A stretch of 64,000 nt of DNA from Bifidobacterium sp. ESL0784 (GCF_029433295.1 NZ_JAQTHV010000004.1:310001-374000); one strand, 5' to 3'. Shown: positions 34,924 to 44,794, numbered from the stretch's first letter. Made by a program: numbers and translations. The notes: generated by a model not told the origin, from the sequence alone.

Positions 34924-36096
34924 ATGAATGAAAACGAAGCCATGGACCTGCTCAAAAAGTTCGTCGGGCTGCATACCGAGAACGGCAACGAGAAGGTGGT
35001 CGCTGACGAGATCAAGGCCATTTTCGATCGTGCCGGCGTGCCCTGCAAGGTCCTGCCGCTTGAGGAGGATCCGACGCGCGCCAACCTGGTCGCACAGCTC
35101 GGCCACGGAGAGCCGGTGCTCGGCATCACCGGTCATATGGACACCGTTTCTGCGCAGCAGGAAGGCTGGAAAACCGATCCGTTCGAGGTCGTCGAGGACG
35201 GCGATCTGATTTACGGGCGCGGCGTGACTGATATGAAGGCCGGGCTTGCCGCCATGGTCTTCGCGATGCTTGATTTGAAGAAGCACGAGGATCAGATGCA
35301 CGGCACCGTGCGTTTCCTGGCCACCGCGGGCGAAGAGGTCGGCATGCCGGGTGCGGCGGCCCTTTATGAGCAGGGGTATATGAAGGGCGTGCAGGCTCTG
35401 CTGGTCGGCGAGCCCTCCGGCTATAACATCGTCTACGCCACCAAAGGCGAGCTCAATCTCAACATCGCGATGAAGGGCAAGGCCGCGCACAGCTCCACGC
35501 CGCAGCTGGGGATCAACGCCGTGGAGAACCTCATTGAATTCCTCGACGTCATCTCCAAGCGTATCAAGGACGCCGCGGCGGGCAGGAGCAACCCGGACCT
35601 CGGCGACACCGTCTTCAACATCGACGTGATTCGCGGCGGCCAGCAGGTCAACGCGATCCCGGAGTCCGCCAATGCCGAGGTTAACATGCGTATCATCCCC
35701 GAGTTCAACAACAAGGAGATTCTCGCGATTTTGGACGACGAAGTCAAGAAGTTCAACGAGAGCCACAAGGCGAGCGTCTCCTACGAGGTCACCATGGATA
35801 TCAGCCCGGCCATCGGGCCCAAGGATGCCAAACTCGTCGACGTCGTCAGGTCCGTGGGGGAGCGGCACCTGAAGGAGCAGGGCAAGCCGGGCGAGATCCC
35901 GATGTTCGGCGTCTCCGGCGGCACCGACGGCAGCGTGCTGCTGCTCGACAGTCCCAAGGACACCGCCTATGTGATGTTCGGGCCGGGCAACGACACCATG
36001 CACTGCGTCAACGAAAGCCTGCCAAAGGCGATGTACTTCGACTTCATCGGTATCTACGAGGACATCATCGACGAGTACATGGGCATCGAAAAGTAG
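34924..36096 (+). CDS. M20 family metallopeptidase (ArgE/DapE-like)
   Basis: 390 residues. Metal ligands: His in VLGITGHMDTV, Asp in GRGVTDMKAG, Glu-Glu in TAGEEVGMPG, and His in NDTMHCVNE. The lid-domain His is in GKAAHSSTP. The enzyme hydrolyses an N-acyl amino acid or a dipeptide with two zinc ions. It could be acetylornithine or succinyl-diaminopimelate deacylase, or a peptidase. It stands alone between terminators, so context does not settle the substrate. The ATG follows GAAAGGAGACAAT. Confidence 0.92.
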   Translation: MNENEAMDLLKKFVGLHTENGNEKVVADEIKAIFDRAGVPCKVLPLEEDPTRANLVAQLGHGEPVLGITGHMDTVSAQQEGWKTDPFEVVEDGDLIYGRGVTDMKAGLAAMVFAMLDLKKHEDQMHGTVRFLATAGEEVGMPGAAALYEQGYMKGVQALLVGEPSGYNIVYATKGELNLNIAMKGKAAHSSTPQLGINAVENLIEFLDVISKRIKDAAAGRSNPDLGDTVFNIDVIRGGQQVNAIPESANAEVNMRIIPEFNNKEILAILDDEVKKFNESHKASVSYEVTMDISPAIGPKDAKLVDVVRSVGERHLKEQGKPGEIPMFGVSGGTDGSVLLLDSPKDTAYVMFGPGNDTMHCVNESLPKAMYFDFIGIYEDIIDEYMGIEK

Positions 36097-36155
36097 CGCG
36101 TCGCTTTCGACATTGGTTTGTGCCGTCTGTTTTAGCTGGTACAAACGCAAAAATG

Positions 36156-36196
36156 ATATGGCCTCACCGGGTATACGGATTTCGGTGAGGCCATAT
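36156..36196. terminator. Bidirectional terminator between the M20 peptidase and permease
   Basis: ATATGGCCTCACCG (36156-36169) pairs perfectly with CGGTGAGGCCATAT (36183-36196). Confidence 0.82.
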
Positions 36197-36251
36197 CGGC
36201 TATATAAGGTTTTCCGATCGGCCGATTTTTAGGATCGAAAGGTTCGTTCTT

Positions 36252-37820
36252 TCAATCCTTGGTTTCGGCGGTGTCTTCCTCGGAACCGTTGTGCGCATTG
36301 ACCAGGAAATGGGATTCACTGGGGAGCACGGCGTTGAAAATGACCGCAACCACGAACGAGACGGCAATGCAGTTCGTGGCGAAAATCGACTGGAAGAGCT
36401 GCGGGAAATTGGCGAAGATGCCGCCGACCTGCGTGAAGCCGATACCGATGGTCAGCGAAAGCGCCGCAATGGTGGTGTTGCGTTGGCTGAATCCCGCCTC
36501 GGCGATCATCTGGAAACCTGAGAGGATGATGTTGCCGAACATCATGATGGTGCAGCCGCCGAGCACAGCCTGCGGCATTGAATTGAACAGCTGTGCCACG
36601 GCTGGCACAAAGCTGGCGAGGATGAGGATGAACCCGCCGGAGAGAATGACCTTGCGGTTGACCACTTTGGTGACCGCCACCAGACCGATGTTCTGGGCAA
36701 ATGACGTCAGCGGCAGACAGCCGAACAGGCCGGAAACGGTTGAGATAAGGCCGTCGCCGGCGATGGCTCCGGAAGTCTCCCTGTCGGTGGGCAGGCGGTT
36801 GAGGCCGACCTGCGAAAGCGCCGCGGTGTCGCCCAAGACCTCGACGGAGGAGACGACATACAGCAGCGCGAAGGAGATGATGGAACCGATATCGAACGTG
36901 GGTGCGAACGGCATGAAATGGGGGATGCTGACGACCTGCAGATGTTCAAAGCCCGAGAAATCGACCTTGCCAAAGAAGATAGCGACGATATAACCCACGA
37001 CCAGGCCGAAAAGGATGGAAAGCTGCTTGATGGTACCCTTCATCAGCAATTGGAAGGCAAGACACGCGACGAGTGAAATGAGGCCCAGCGTAAGGTTCTG
37101 CCAGCTGCCGAAGTCTTTTGTGCCCGCCCCGCCGCCGAACGAGGAAGCGCCCGTGGAAAGCAACGAGAACCCGATCGAGGTCACCACAATAGCCGAGACG
37201 ATCGGCGGCACGTATTTCTTCCAAAATTGCGCCGTCAGGCCCAGAACCAGTTCGAGCAGTCCGCCGATGATGACGGCACCGACAAGTGCCCCATAGCCCT
37301 GTTTGCCGACAATGGCGGTGGCGGCGGCGACATAGGTGAAGGAAATGCCGGTGACCATGGGCAGGCGGCTGCCGACTCGCCAAAGCGGGTAAAGCTGAAG
37401 GCAGGTGCCGAGGCCGGCCACCAACAGGCCGTTCTGGATGATCATCGCCGACTGGGCCGGCGTCAGGTGTGCCGCTGCGGTCACCAGGAAGATCGGGGCG
37501 AGATTGGCAACGAACATCGCCATGACATGCTGCAGGCCGAAGGGGATGCCCCGCCAGAAGGAAATCTGCCCGTCAAGGCTGGTCAGTGCTTCTTCGGTGC
37601 TGGGCTTTGGCTGTTCGGGCTCGCCTGCTCCGGACTCTTCATCGTCGTGTTTGCGCCATGGCAGGTGGAATGCAAGTCCCGAAGCCGGTTTTCCGCCGGA
37701 TGAGGTCTGTGCGGTTGATGGAGTCGTTGCTACATTGCCTGCAGCCGGACCTTCGTTATTTGTTTGGGTGATATTTGTTGATTTGGCCCCGTTTTGGGTG
37801 CTGTGCTGATCAGTGCTCAA
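36252..37820 (-). CDS. Xanthine/uracil permease (NCS2 family)
   Basis: About 522 residues from a TTG preceded by AGGAAAAGAG; a second TTG 15 codons upstream is weaker. A hydrophilic N-terminus of about 70 residues is followed by 12-14 membrane helices. The QH motif is in FGLQHVMAMFVANLAPIF, and the NCS2 signature region reads PLTSFAQNIGLVAVTKVV. These carriers take up xanthine, guanine or uracil with protons. It follows xpt on the same strand with a 220-base gap, so xanthine (or guanine) is the probable substrate. The gap is AT-rich and could hold its own promoter. Confidence 0.9.
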   Translation of the reverse strand: MSTDQHSTQNGAKSTNITQTNNEGPAAGNVATTPSTAQTSSGGKPASGLAFHLPWRKHDDEESGAGEPEQPKPSTEEALTSLDGQISFWRGIPFGLQHVMAMFVANLAPIFLVTAAAHLTPAQSAMIIQNGLLVAGLGTCLQLYPLWRVGSRLPMVTGISFTYVAAATAIVGKQGYGALVGAVIIGGLLELVLGLTAQFWKKYVPPIVSAIVVTSIGFSLLSTGASSFGGGAGTKDFGSWQNLTLGLISLVACLAFQLLMKGTIKQLSILFGLVVGYIVAIFFGKVDFSGFEHLQVVSIPHFMPFAPTFDIGSIISFALLYVVSSVEVLGDTAALSQVGLNRLPTDRETSGAIAGDGLISTVSGLFGCLPLTSFAQNIGLVAVTKVVNRKVILSGGFILILASFVPAVAQLFNSMPQAVLGGCTIMMFGNIILSGFQMIAEAGFSQRNTTIAALSLTIGIGFTQVGGIFANFPQLFQSIFATNCIAVSFVVAVIFNAVLPSESHFLVNAHNGSEEDTAETKD

Positions 37821-38040
37821 AGGGTCTCTTTTCCTGATGAAATTGAGATAGTGCTGATAGCCCAAAAGTCTACGCCCGGTAGTGGGCAGTGTCTTTTATG
37901 GTGTTTCTTGACAGGAATTTAGCTGTTTCGATAACAAAAACAAAAAACGGCCGCCGAAAAGTATATTTCGGACAAATCGTTTTGTGAGATTTTCGATTTA
38001 TGCTACAAAATAATGAAAACGCAAACGAGCTTAAGCAGAT

Positions 38041-38619
38041 TTAAGCGAATTCGACGGTTCCTTTCTCGCCGTCCATGGCCTTGACGATGGCAAGCGAAGC
38101 GACGTCGTAGCCGGCTTCGCGCAGCTCTTTGCCGCCACGCTGGAAGCCCTTTTCGATGGCGATGCCGATGCCTTCGATGACCACGCCGGCTTCCTTGCAG
38201 ATGTCGATGAGCCCGTGCATGGCCTTGCCGTTGGCGAGGAAATCGTCAATCAGGAGAACGTGTTCACCTTCGGTCAAGAAACGCTTCGAGACGATGACCG
38301 GGAATTCCTTTTGTTTCGTATAGGAATAGACCCGTGCGGTGTACTGATCGCCGTCGAGGTTGATGGACTGGGTCTTCTTGGCGAAGACGACGGGAACATT
38401 GCCGAAATGCTGCGCTGCGATGCAGGCGATGCCGATGCCGCTGGCCTCGATCGTGAGAATCTTATCGATTTTCTTGCCGGCGAAGATGCGTGCCCATTCC
38501 GCACCCATGTGGTCGAACAGCGTCACGTCGCACTGGTGGTTGAGGAAGGCATCGACCTTGAGCACGTCTCCCGGTTTGACAGTTCCGTCCCGACGAATCC
38601 TGTCTTCAAGTTCCTTCAT
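38041..38619 (-). CDS. xpt: Xanthine phosphoribosyltransferase
   Basis: 192 residues, the Bacillus-type Xpt length. It joins xanthine and PRPP to form XMP. The start motif [22 protein letters not shown] and the PRPP loop [18 protein letters not shown] are typical. I chose the ATG at 38619, 6 bases after GAGAGGATG. Downstream is the purine permease, giving an uptake-plus-salvage pair, and XMP can be used by GuaA. No purine riboswitch core is visible in the upstream gap. Confidence 0.96.
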   Translation of the reverse strand: MKELEDRIRRDGTVKPGDVLKVDAFLNHQCDVTLFDHMGAEWARIFAGKKIDKILTIEASGIGIACIAAQHFGNVPVVFAKKTQSINLDGDQYTARVYSYTKQKEFPVIVSKRFLTEGEHVLLIDDFLANGKAMHGLIDICKEAGVVIEGIGIAIEKGFQRGGKELREAGYDVASLAIVKAMDGEKGTVEFA

Positions 38620-38896
38620 ATCATCCTCTCGTTTTCGTCGGTAGATTATTGCGCCGATGCCCCATGCAAAGCGCATATATGGTCTATGAGCATAATCATG
38701 GGAGGTGACGAGTGTCCAGTCGAGTTCGAACCAGTTGTCGTGTTTGTGCTTTTGGGTTTTCCTGACCGTATTTATTCCTTATTGCCCATTCATCATCCGT
38801 ATTTCCAAGACCAGCTGGTGTGATAGAAATGAAGTCCTATGGCAGGCGGGTGAGCTTAGATGAAGGGCGCTCGCAAAACGGCTTTTTCGAAGGGAT

Positions 38897-41653
38897 ATGG
38901 GTGTGGCACAGGATCCGGATTTGATTGCACGAAGCGCCGAGGAACTGGTCGGTGACCTGAATGAGCAGCAGGCGAAGGCGGTGCAGTATCGCGGGCCCGC
39001 GCTGCTGATCGGTGCAGGAGCGGGGTCGGGAAAGACCCGCGTGCTCACCCGTCGCGTGGCATGGATTCTTTCGCAATTTGGCGCATGGCCCAGCCAGATT
39101 CTGGCCATCACCTTCACCAACAAGGCCGCCGCCGAAATGCGCGAACGTCTGGAGGCGCTGATTGGCCCGGTGGCGGAGCATATGTGGATTTCGACGTTCC
39201 ATTCCGCCTGTGTGCGCATTTTGCGACGTGACGGCAAGACTATCGGTCTCAATTCCGGTTTTTCCATTTACGACAGCGCCGACAGCCAACGGTTGGTCAA
39301 GCTCATCGCCACCAGCCTCAACATCGATCTGAAGCGCTATACGCCGCGCGCCATCCTAGGGCAGATTTCCGATTACAAGAACAAGCTGGTCGGCTGGAAG
39401 GAACTGCTCAAGACCTACGCGCCGGATTATACGCCCGGCCAGCAGGGCTATCAATTGGGCCGTTACGACAACGCCGAAGCGCTTTACGCCGTGGTCTACG
39501 CAGAATATCAGCACCGGCTTGCCGCCGCGAACGCCGTCGATTTCGACGATCTGATTGTGCGCACCGTCGAGCTACTGCATGACCATCCAGAGGTCGCGGA
39601 TTACTACCACCACAAATTCCGTTACATCCTGGTCGACGAATATCAGGACACCAACCACGCGCAATATCAGCTGGTCCGCGAGCTTTCCGGCATCGATAGC
39701 GCCAATCGGCCGGCGTTGGGTTCGGAGGCTGGAAATCGGGCAGTCGCAGGGCGCGAAGGCCCGGCATGGGTGACGGTCGTCGGTGATTCCGACCAGTCAA
39801 TTTATGCTTTCCGTGGCGCAGATATCAGCAATATCCAGGACTTCGAAAAGGACTTCCCGGGTGCTCTGACCATCATGCTCGAGCAGAACTACCGCTCCAC
39901 CCAGACCATCCTCGACGCGGCCAACGCCGTCATCTCTAAGAACACCGGGCGCAAACCCAAGAAGCTGTGGACCTCGCTCGGCAAAGGGGAGCCGATCGTC
40001 GGCTATGCCGCCGATAACGCGCAGCAGGAAGGCGGCTGGATCGCCAACGAAATCGCCAATCTCAAAAGCGAAAACGGATATCGCTATTCCGATATCGCCA
40101 TCATGTACCGCGCCAACGCGCAGTCCCGCGCGCTTGAGGAAGCGCTGATCAACGCAGGTATTCCTTACCAGCTCGTCGGTGGCACGAAATTCTACGAACG
40201 TCGTGAGGTCAAGGACGCCATCGCCTACCTGCAGGCCATTACCAACCCTGCCGACAGCGTCAACATGCGGCGCATCATGAACACTCCCAAGCGTGGGCTT
40301 GGAGCGCGCGCCGAATTCATGGTCGCGGCCTATGCCGAAGCACACGATGTGCCGTTCTGGGGTGGTATCGACCACATGGATGAGATTCCCGATTTGCCCA
40401 CGCGCACGCGCACCAAACTCGGCGAATTCCGAGACCTGATGCGCGGCCTGATGCAGTTCGCCTCCGACCATGATTCCAAGCCGTCCGAAATTGTCGCGCA
40501 AGTGCTCAGCGAATCCAAACTGCTTGAGGAACTGCAGCGCTCCACCGATCCGCAGGACGAGTCTCGCGTCGAGAACCTTTCGCAGTTGCAGTCCGTCGCA
40601 GCCGAATTCGAGCAGAAGACCCCGGACGCCACGCTTTCCGGATTCCTCGAGACCACGGCATTGGTCGCCGATTCCGACCAGCTGCCCGGCGAGGGGGAGG
40701 ATTCAGGCAAGGTCACGCTGATGACCCTTCACACGGCCAAGGGCCTTGAATACCCGGTTGTGTTCCTCACCGGCATGGAACAGGGAACATTCCCGCATTC
40801 GCGCTCGCTTGAGGACGAGCAGGAGCTCTCGGAGGAGCGGCGTCTGGCATATGTGGGCATCACGCGCGCCAAGCAGCGGCTTTACGTCACGCGTGCGGCC
40901 GTGCGCTCGCAATGGGGGCAGGCCAACGATATGATGCCAAGCCAGTTCCTTGATGAGATTCCCGACGATCTGATTGAATGGAAGCGCCGTGAGGCCGGTG
41001 TCGAACGCATGCGTTCCGGCTGGAGCACGGGGAGCGGAGACAGCGATTTCGACGATGAATTCGGCGGTTGGGAAGATGGCGACGGCTTCTCGTCGGGTTC
41101 TACATTCGGCGGTTTAAGCTCGTCCTCATATGGCGGTTCGCGTGGTTCCGGCCGTTCCGGTTATGGCGCTGGTCGTTCCGGATACGGTTCGCATTCGGGC
41201 TCTTCTTATGGTTCCGGCTCATCGTATGGTTCCCGTTCGAGTTACGGTTCCTCCAATGGCTCGCGTTCAGGAACCCATTCCCTCTATGGCAAGGGTTCCG
41301 GCTATCGCAGCTCGTCATCGCGCTCAGGATACGGTTCGCATTCCTCCGGAGGGTCCTCATACGGCTCATCGTCGTATGGCTCCGGCTCTCATACCCGCGG
41401 CGGCAAAGTGACCACTCGCCGTACCACGCCGAAATCCGCATCTCGTTCGGTGCCCGCGTCAAGCCTCAAAAAAGACAACAAGCTGGACATCTCCGATTTC
41501 AGCATCGGCGATAAGATCACCCACGACCAGTACGGCTTGGGGACCGTCGTTGACACGCAGGACAAAGGCCGTAATTCGATTATCACGGTCGACTTCGGCT
41601 CGGACGGCGTCAAGCGCCTGATGCTCCGCGTCGCCCCCATCGAGAAGCTATAA
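38897..41653 (+). CDS. pcrA: PcrA/UvrD superfamily 1A helicase with Gly/Ser/Tyr-rich linker
   Basis: 918 residues. It is a 3'-5' DNA helicase for repair and plasmid or fork processing. Motifs: I GAGAGSGKTRVLTRR, Ia AITFTNKAAAEM, II YILVDEYQDTN, III VVGDSDQSIYAFRGAD, IV QNYRSTQTIL, V VTLMTLHTAKGLEYPVVF, VI RLAYVGITRAKQRLYV. Between about 730 and 840 is a long Gly/Ser/Tyr-rich segment with many SSYGS/RSGYG repeats, then the C-terminal Tudor-like domain (KITHDQYGLGTVVDTQ) that binds RNA polymerase. The ATG is only 2 bases after GAAGGG, so the GTG at 38903 may be the true start. Confidence 0.95.
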   Translation: MGVAQDPDLIARSAEELVGDLNEQQAKAVQYRGPALLIGAGAGSGKTRVLTRRVAWILSQFGAWPSQILAITFTNKAAAEMRERLEALIGPVAEHMWISTFHSACVRILRRDGKTIGLNSGFSIYDSADSQRLVKLIATSLNIDLKRYTPRAILGQISDYKNKLVGWKELLKTYAPDYTPGQQGYQLGRYDNAEALYAVVYAEYQHRLAAANAVDFDDLIVRTVELLHDHPEVADYYHHKFRYILVDEYQDTNHAQYQLVRELSGIDSANRPALGSEAGNRAVAGREGPAWVTVVGDSDQSIYAFRGADISNIQDFEKDFPGALTIMLEQNYRSTQTILDAANAVISKNTGRKPKKLWTSLGKGEPIVGYAADNAQQEGGWIANEIANLKSENGYRYSDIAIMYRANAQSRALEEALINAGIPYQLVGGTKFYERREVKDAIAYLQAITNPADSVNMRRIMNTPKRGLGARAEFMVAAYAEAHDVPFWGGIDHMDEIPDLPTRTRTKLGEFRDLMRGLMQFASDHDSKPSEIVAQVLSESKLLEELQRSTDPQDESRVENLSQLQSVAAEFEQKTPDATLSGFLETTALVADSDQLPGEGEDSGKVTLMTLHTAKGLEYPVVFLTGMEQGTFPHSRSLEDEQELSEERRLAYVGITRAKQRLYVTRAAVRSQWGQANDMMPSQFLDEIPDDLIEWKRREAGVERMRSGWSTGSGDSDFDDEFGGWEDGDGFSSGSTFGGLSSSSYGGSRGSGRSGYGAGRSGYGSHSGSSYGSGSSYGSRSSYGSSNGSRSGTHSLYGKGSGYRSSSSRSGYGSHSSGGSSYGSSSYGSGSHTRGGKVTTRRTTPKSASRSVPASSLKKDNKLDISDFSIGDKITHDQYGLGTVVDTQDKGRNSIITVDFGSDGVKRLMLRVAPIEKL

Positions 41654-41731
41654 ATTGATTTCCCTGCTTTCGGGGGAAACGCCTTAAACGTTCGAATCCC
41701 CAATTTCAAGGGGATTGGGAGCCCATCCTCA

Positions 41732-41772
41732 AATGAGGGCCCGCACTGTCTTCCGCAGTGCGGGCCCTCATT
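41732..41772 (+). terminator. Terminator after the helicase gene
   Basis: A 17-bp perfect stem (41732-41748 with 41756-41772) with a seven-base loop, followed by TCATCC. Confidence 0.85.
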
Positions 41773-41845
41773 TCATCCAAGTGTTGCCCTGCACAAGCCT
41801 TTATTTTTCCGAACCGCCTACAGAACAAAAGTTCAATTTAAAAAC

Positions 41846-41873
41846 TTTACATTTGTAAAAAAAGTGATATTCT
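41846..41873 (+). promoter_or_regulatory. deo cluster promoter with palindromic operator
   Basis: TTTACA (41846-41851), a 16-base spacer and TATTCT (41868-41873) form a promoter. The -35 box is one arm of the perfect dyad TTTACA-TT-TGTAAA (41846-41859), so a bound repressor would block it. A small hairpin GACCG-AATTG-CGGTC (41894-41908) follows in the leader. The SorC/DeoR protein encoded in the cluster is the natural candidate. Confidence 0.55.
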
Positions 41874-41940
41874 GACATTAGTTCGGCCAACGAGACCGAA
41901 TTGCGGTCGCAAAACTTTTTAATGGCGAAAGGATTTGTAT

Positions 41941-42687
41941 ATGCCTACGCAAGAGACATTCCAAGGCAATTATATTCAATGGCTTGGTGCGGAATTCAAG
42001 AAGATCAATCTGGTTGCAGCCATGATCTGGTTCTTCGGCATCGGCTTCCAGACGGCATTGCTGGTCACCAACCCGATTACATGGCAGGCCATCATCACCT
42101 ATCTAGCCACCGTGGTCGGTCTGGGTTGCACCGTTTACATGATGGTGGGAGCGCCTATCAACGGGCTTCTTGGCTTGATCAGTGTCTTCGGTTTCGTCAC
42201 CGTCAACCTGTTTGCCCACCATTGGTGGAGCGTCATCGATCAGCTCATCTTCGCCTGCGCCATCGATATCCCGCTGATGATGAAGTGGAGGACCTGGGGC
42301 GAGGACTTCGGCGCCAAGGTGCGCAAGCTGCATCTCAAGGGCTGGATGGTCACCATCGCGGCCATCCTCGTCGAATGGATCATCCTCTTCCAGGTCGCCC
42401 GCATTCTCAAGGACTCGCAGCCGGCGGTCGACTCGTTGGTGCTTTCCTTCGGCGCCACGGCTTCAGTGCTGTGCGTGATGCACGTCTCCAACACCTACAC
42501 CCTGTGGCTCGCTGAAGATATCGTCAACGTCGTCCTTTGGTTCTATGCCCTCAAGGACGGCTACAGCCCGTCCGCGTTGCCGATGCTCGTCAGCACGCTC
42601 ATGTACACCGCCACCGCGATCTACGGTCAGTTCTTCAGCATCTGGCACAAGGCAGGCAACGCCAACAGCGAAGTAGCGAAAGCCTGA
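41941..42687 (+). CDS. pnuC: PnuC-family transporter, probably for deoxynucleosides
   Basis: 248 residues with seven membrane helices. WFFGIGFQTALLV, the aromatic and NLFAHHWW parts and the C-terminal FYALKDGY fit the PnuC family, facilitators that take up nicotinamide riboside or, in relatives, thiamin or (deoxy)nucleosides. The ATG at 41941 follows GAAAGGATTTGTAT. It is the first gene of the deoxynucleoside cluster, so deoxynucleoside import is more likely here than vitamin B3 import; this is inference from context. Confidence 0.85.
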   Translation: MPTQETFQGNYIQWLGAEFKKINLVAAMIWFFGIGFQTALLVTNPITWQAIITYLATVVGLGCTVYMMVGAPINGLLGLISVFGFVTVNLFAHHWWSVIDQLIFACAIDIPLMMKWRTWGEDFGAKVRKLHLKGWMVTIAAILVEWIILFQVARILKDSQPAVDSLVLSFGATASVLCVMHVSNTYTLWLAEDIVNVVLWFYALKDGYSPSALPMLVSTLMYTATAIYGQFFSIWHKAGNANSEVAKA

Positions 42688-42777
42688 TAGTTTATTGTCA
42701 TCCCCACGGGTCGCCGTATCAGTCCCAAGGCGGCAAATACGGCGACCAAAACCCACAGAACAAGAGGTAAAAATAAT

Positions 42778-43443
42778 ATGAACAAAGCAACATTGGCAAA
42801 ATATATCGACCATACCTATCTGAAGGCCGACGCCACCAAGGCCGATATCGTCAAGATCTGCGATGAAGCCAAACAGTACAACACCGCTTCCGTGTGTGTC
42901 AACGCGTATTGGGCCCCGCTGGTCGCCGAGCAGCTGGCCGGCACCGACATCAACACCTGCTGCGTGGTCGGCTTCCCGCTGGGAGCCACGAGCACCGCTT
43001 CCAAGGTGTTCGAAGCCCAGCAGGCCATTAAGGACGGTGCCGAGGAAATCGACATGGTCATCAACGTCGGCGAACTGATCGCCGGTGCCGACGACAACGT
43101 CGAAGCTGACATCAAGGCCGTCGCCGATGCCGTGCATGCCTCCGGCAAGCTGCTGAAGGTCATCATCGAGACCTCGTTCCTCGACCATGACCAGAAAGTG
43201 CGCGCCTGCCAGCTCAGCGAAAAGGCCGGGGCCGATTTCGTCAAGACCTCGACCGGTTTCAGCTCGGCCGGTGCCAAGGCCGAGGATGTCGCGCTGATGC
43301 GTCAGACCGTCGGCGATCGCTTGGGCGTCAAGGCGTCCGGCGGCATCCACAGCTATGAAGAGGCCATGCAGATGATCGATGCGGGCGCAAGCCGTTTGGG
43401 TGTCAGCGCCACCATCAAGATTCTTGAGGGAGCGGAGAACTGA
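42778..43443 (+). CDS. deoC: Deoxyribose-phosphate aldolase
   Basis: 221 residues, a class I aldolase of the short DeoC type. It cleaves 2-deoxyribose 5-phosphate to glyceraldehyde 3-phosphate and acetaldehyde. The Schiff-base Lys is in [14 protein letters not shown]; the second catalytic Lys is in [14 protein letters not shown]. The ATG follows AAGAGGTAAAAAT. It is the last step of the pathway encoded here: phosphorylases give deoxyribose 1-phosphate, DeoB isomerises it, and DeoC splits it. The acetaldehyde could be handled by aldehyde/alcohol dehydrogenases elsewhere. It is followed by deoB after 2 bases. Confidence 0.97.
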   Translation: MNKATLAKYIDHTYLKADATKADIVKICDEAKQYNTASVCVNAYWAPLVAEQLAGTDINTCCVVGFPLGATSTASKVFEAQQAIKDGAEEIDMVINVGELIAGADDNVEADIKAVADAVHASGKLLKVIIETSFLDHDQKVRACQLSEKAGADFVKTSTGFSSAGAKAEDVALMRQTVGDRLGVKASGGIHSYEEAMQMIDAGASRLGVSATIKILEGAEN

Positions 43444-43445
43444 TT

Positions 43446-44633
43446 ATGAAATACAATCGTATTTTTGGCTTGGTTATGGATTCCATCGGCACGGGTGCAG
43501 CGCCTGATGCCGCAAAGTTCGGTGACGAAGGTTCCGACACCTTGGGCACCATCGGCAAGTTCTTCGATGGCAAGCTTCATCTGCCGAATTTCGCAAAGCT
43601 CGGCATTTCGAACCTGAGGGATACCCCGATCGAAGGCGTGCCTGCGGCCGAGCATCCCATCGGCTGCTTCGGCAAGATGGAAGAGGTCTCGGTGAGCAAG
43701 GACAGCATGTCCGGCCACTGGGAAATGATGGGTCTCCCCGTCACCCAGCAACTGAGCTTCTTCCCGAACGGCTTCCCGGATGACATCCTCGATCCGATTT
43801 CCAAATTCTCCGGACGAAAGATCGTAGGCAACCGTCCCGAATCCGGCACGCAGATTCTCGAGGAGCTGGGCGAACACCAGATGAAGACGGGTGACCTGAT
43901 CATCTACACGTCCGGTGATTCCGTGCTGCAGATCGCGGCGCATGAGGACATCATCCCCGTCAAAGAGCTTTACCGGATCTCTGAATACGCCCGCAGCCTG
44001 GTCAACGGACCGAAATACATCGTCGGCCGCATCATCGCGCGCCCGTATGTCGGCAGCGGCAAAGGCCATTTCACCCGCACCGCGAACCGTCACGACTTCA
44101 CCTTGAAGCCGTTGGGCCCCACCGATCTGGACAAGCTGCAGGAAGCCGGCTTCAAGACTATCGGCATCGGCAAGGTCAACGACATCTTCTCCGGCCAGGG
44201 CATCGACGAGGGCTATCACAATCAGAGCAACATGGACGGTATGGACCATCTCGACCACGTCATGACGCAGGACTTCACCGGTTTCTGCTTCACCAACCTG
44301 GTCGATTTCGATGCCATGTACGGCCACCGGCGCAACCCGGAAGGTGACGGCAATGCCTTGATGGACCTGGATCGTCGCCTGGGCACGGTCATCGACAATA
44401 TGCGCGATGACGACCTGCTGATGATCACCGCCGACCATGGCAACGATCCCTGCTTCAAGGGCACGGACCACACCAGGGAATATGTGCCGCTGCTGGCCTA
44501 TTCGCCGAGCATGAAGCATCCGCAAAGCCTCGGCACCCGTACGACCTTCTCCGATTACGGCGCCACCGTTCTCGACAATTTCGGTGTGGAAACCGACATG
44601 CCGGGCACCAGCTTCCTTTCGGAACTCAACTGA
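43446..44633 (+). CDS. deoB: Phosphopentomutase
   Basis: 395 residues. It interconverts (deoxy)ribose 1-phosphate and 5-phosphate. It belongs to the alkaline phosphatase superfamily with two Mn ions: ligands in GLVMDSIGTGAAPDA, TSGDSVLQIAAHED, VDFDAMYGHRRNPEG and ITADHGNDPCFKGTDHTRE. The phospho-acceptor position in DSMSGHWEMMGL is Ser, where some homologues have Thr. It starts 2 bases after deoC, so the two are cotranslated. The next gene, deoD, is 161 bases away across a long inverted repeat. Confidence 0.97.
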   Translation: MKYNRIFGLVMDSIGTGAAPDAAKFGDEGSDTLGTIGKFFDGKLHLPNFAKLGISNLRDTPIEGVPAAEHPIGCFGKMEEVSVSKDSMSGHWEMMGLPVTQQLSFFPNGFPDDILDPISKFSGRKIVGNRPESGTQILEELGEHQMKTGDLIIYTSGDSVLQIAAHEDIIPVKELYRISEYARSLVNGPKYIVGRIIARPYVGSGKGHFTRTANRHDFTLKPLGPTDLDKLQEAGFKTIGIGKVNDIFSGQGIDEGYHNQSNMDGMDHLDHVMTQDFTGFCFTNLVDFDAMYGHRRNPEGDGNALMDLDRRLGTVIDNMRDDDLLMITADHGNDPCFKGTDHTREYVPLLAYSPSMKHPQSLGTRTTFSDYGATVLDNFGVETDMPGTSFLSELN

Positions 44634-44669
44634 TCCCAACCAAGCAGTATCTATATATAAATAAACATA

Positions 44670-44737
44670 TTGGTATATAATTCCGCGTGCCGTCTCGACG
44701 TTTTCAACGGACTGCGGTACGTCGGAATTGATACCAA
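44670..44737 (+). repeat. Long imperfect inverted repeat between deoB and deoD
   Basis: The arm starting TTGGTATATAATTCC (44670-44684, continued by GCGTGCCGTC) and the arm ending GGAATTGATACCAA (44723-44736) are inverted and partly paired through about 28 bases, with a loop near TTTTCAAC. The left arm contains a TATAAT (44676-44681). It could be a terminator/attenuator for deoB, a stacked operator, or a regulated promoter for deoD. A second hairpin GGCCACT-N6-AGTGGCC (44750-44770) is nearer the deoD start. Confidence 0.5.
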
Positions 44738-44794
44738 ATTAATATTTTTGGCCACTTTCGATCAGTGGCCGATGCAAATTAAAGGAGATTTGTA

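Noticed and set aside
34825..36150. 441-codon open frame on the minus strand
   Set aside because: Antisense to the M20 peptidase, which has all metal ligands.
38620..38896. Purine riboswitch upstream of xpt
   Set aside because: No conserved three-way junction core or terminator pair could be recognised on the minus strand.
41090..41410. Repetitive DNA that could be taken for a CRISPR array
   Set aside because: The repeats are irregular, in frame and encode the Gly/Ser/Tyr linker of the helicase; there are no equal spacers.
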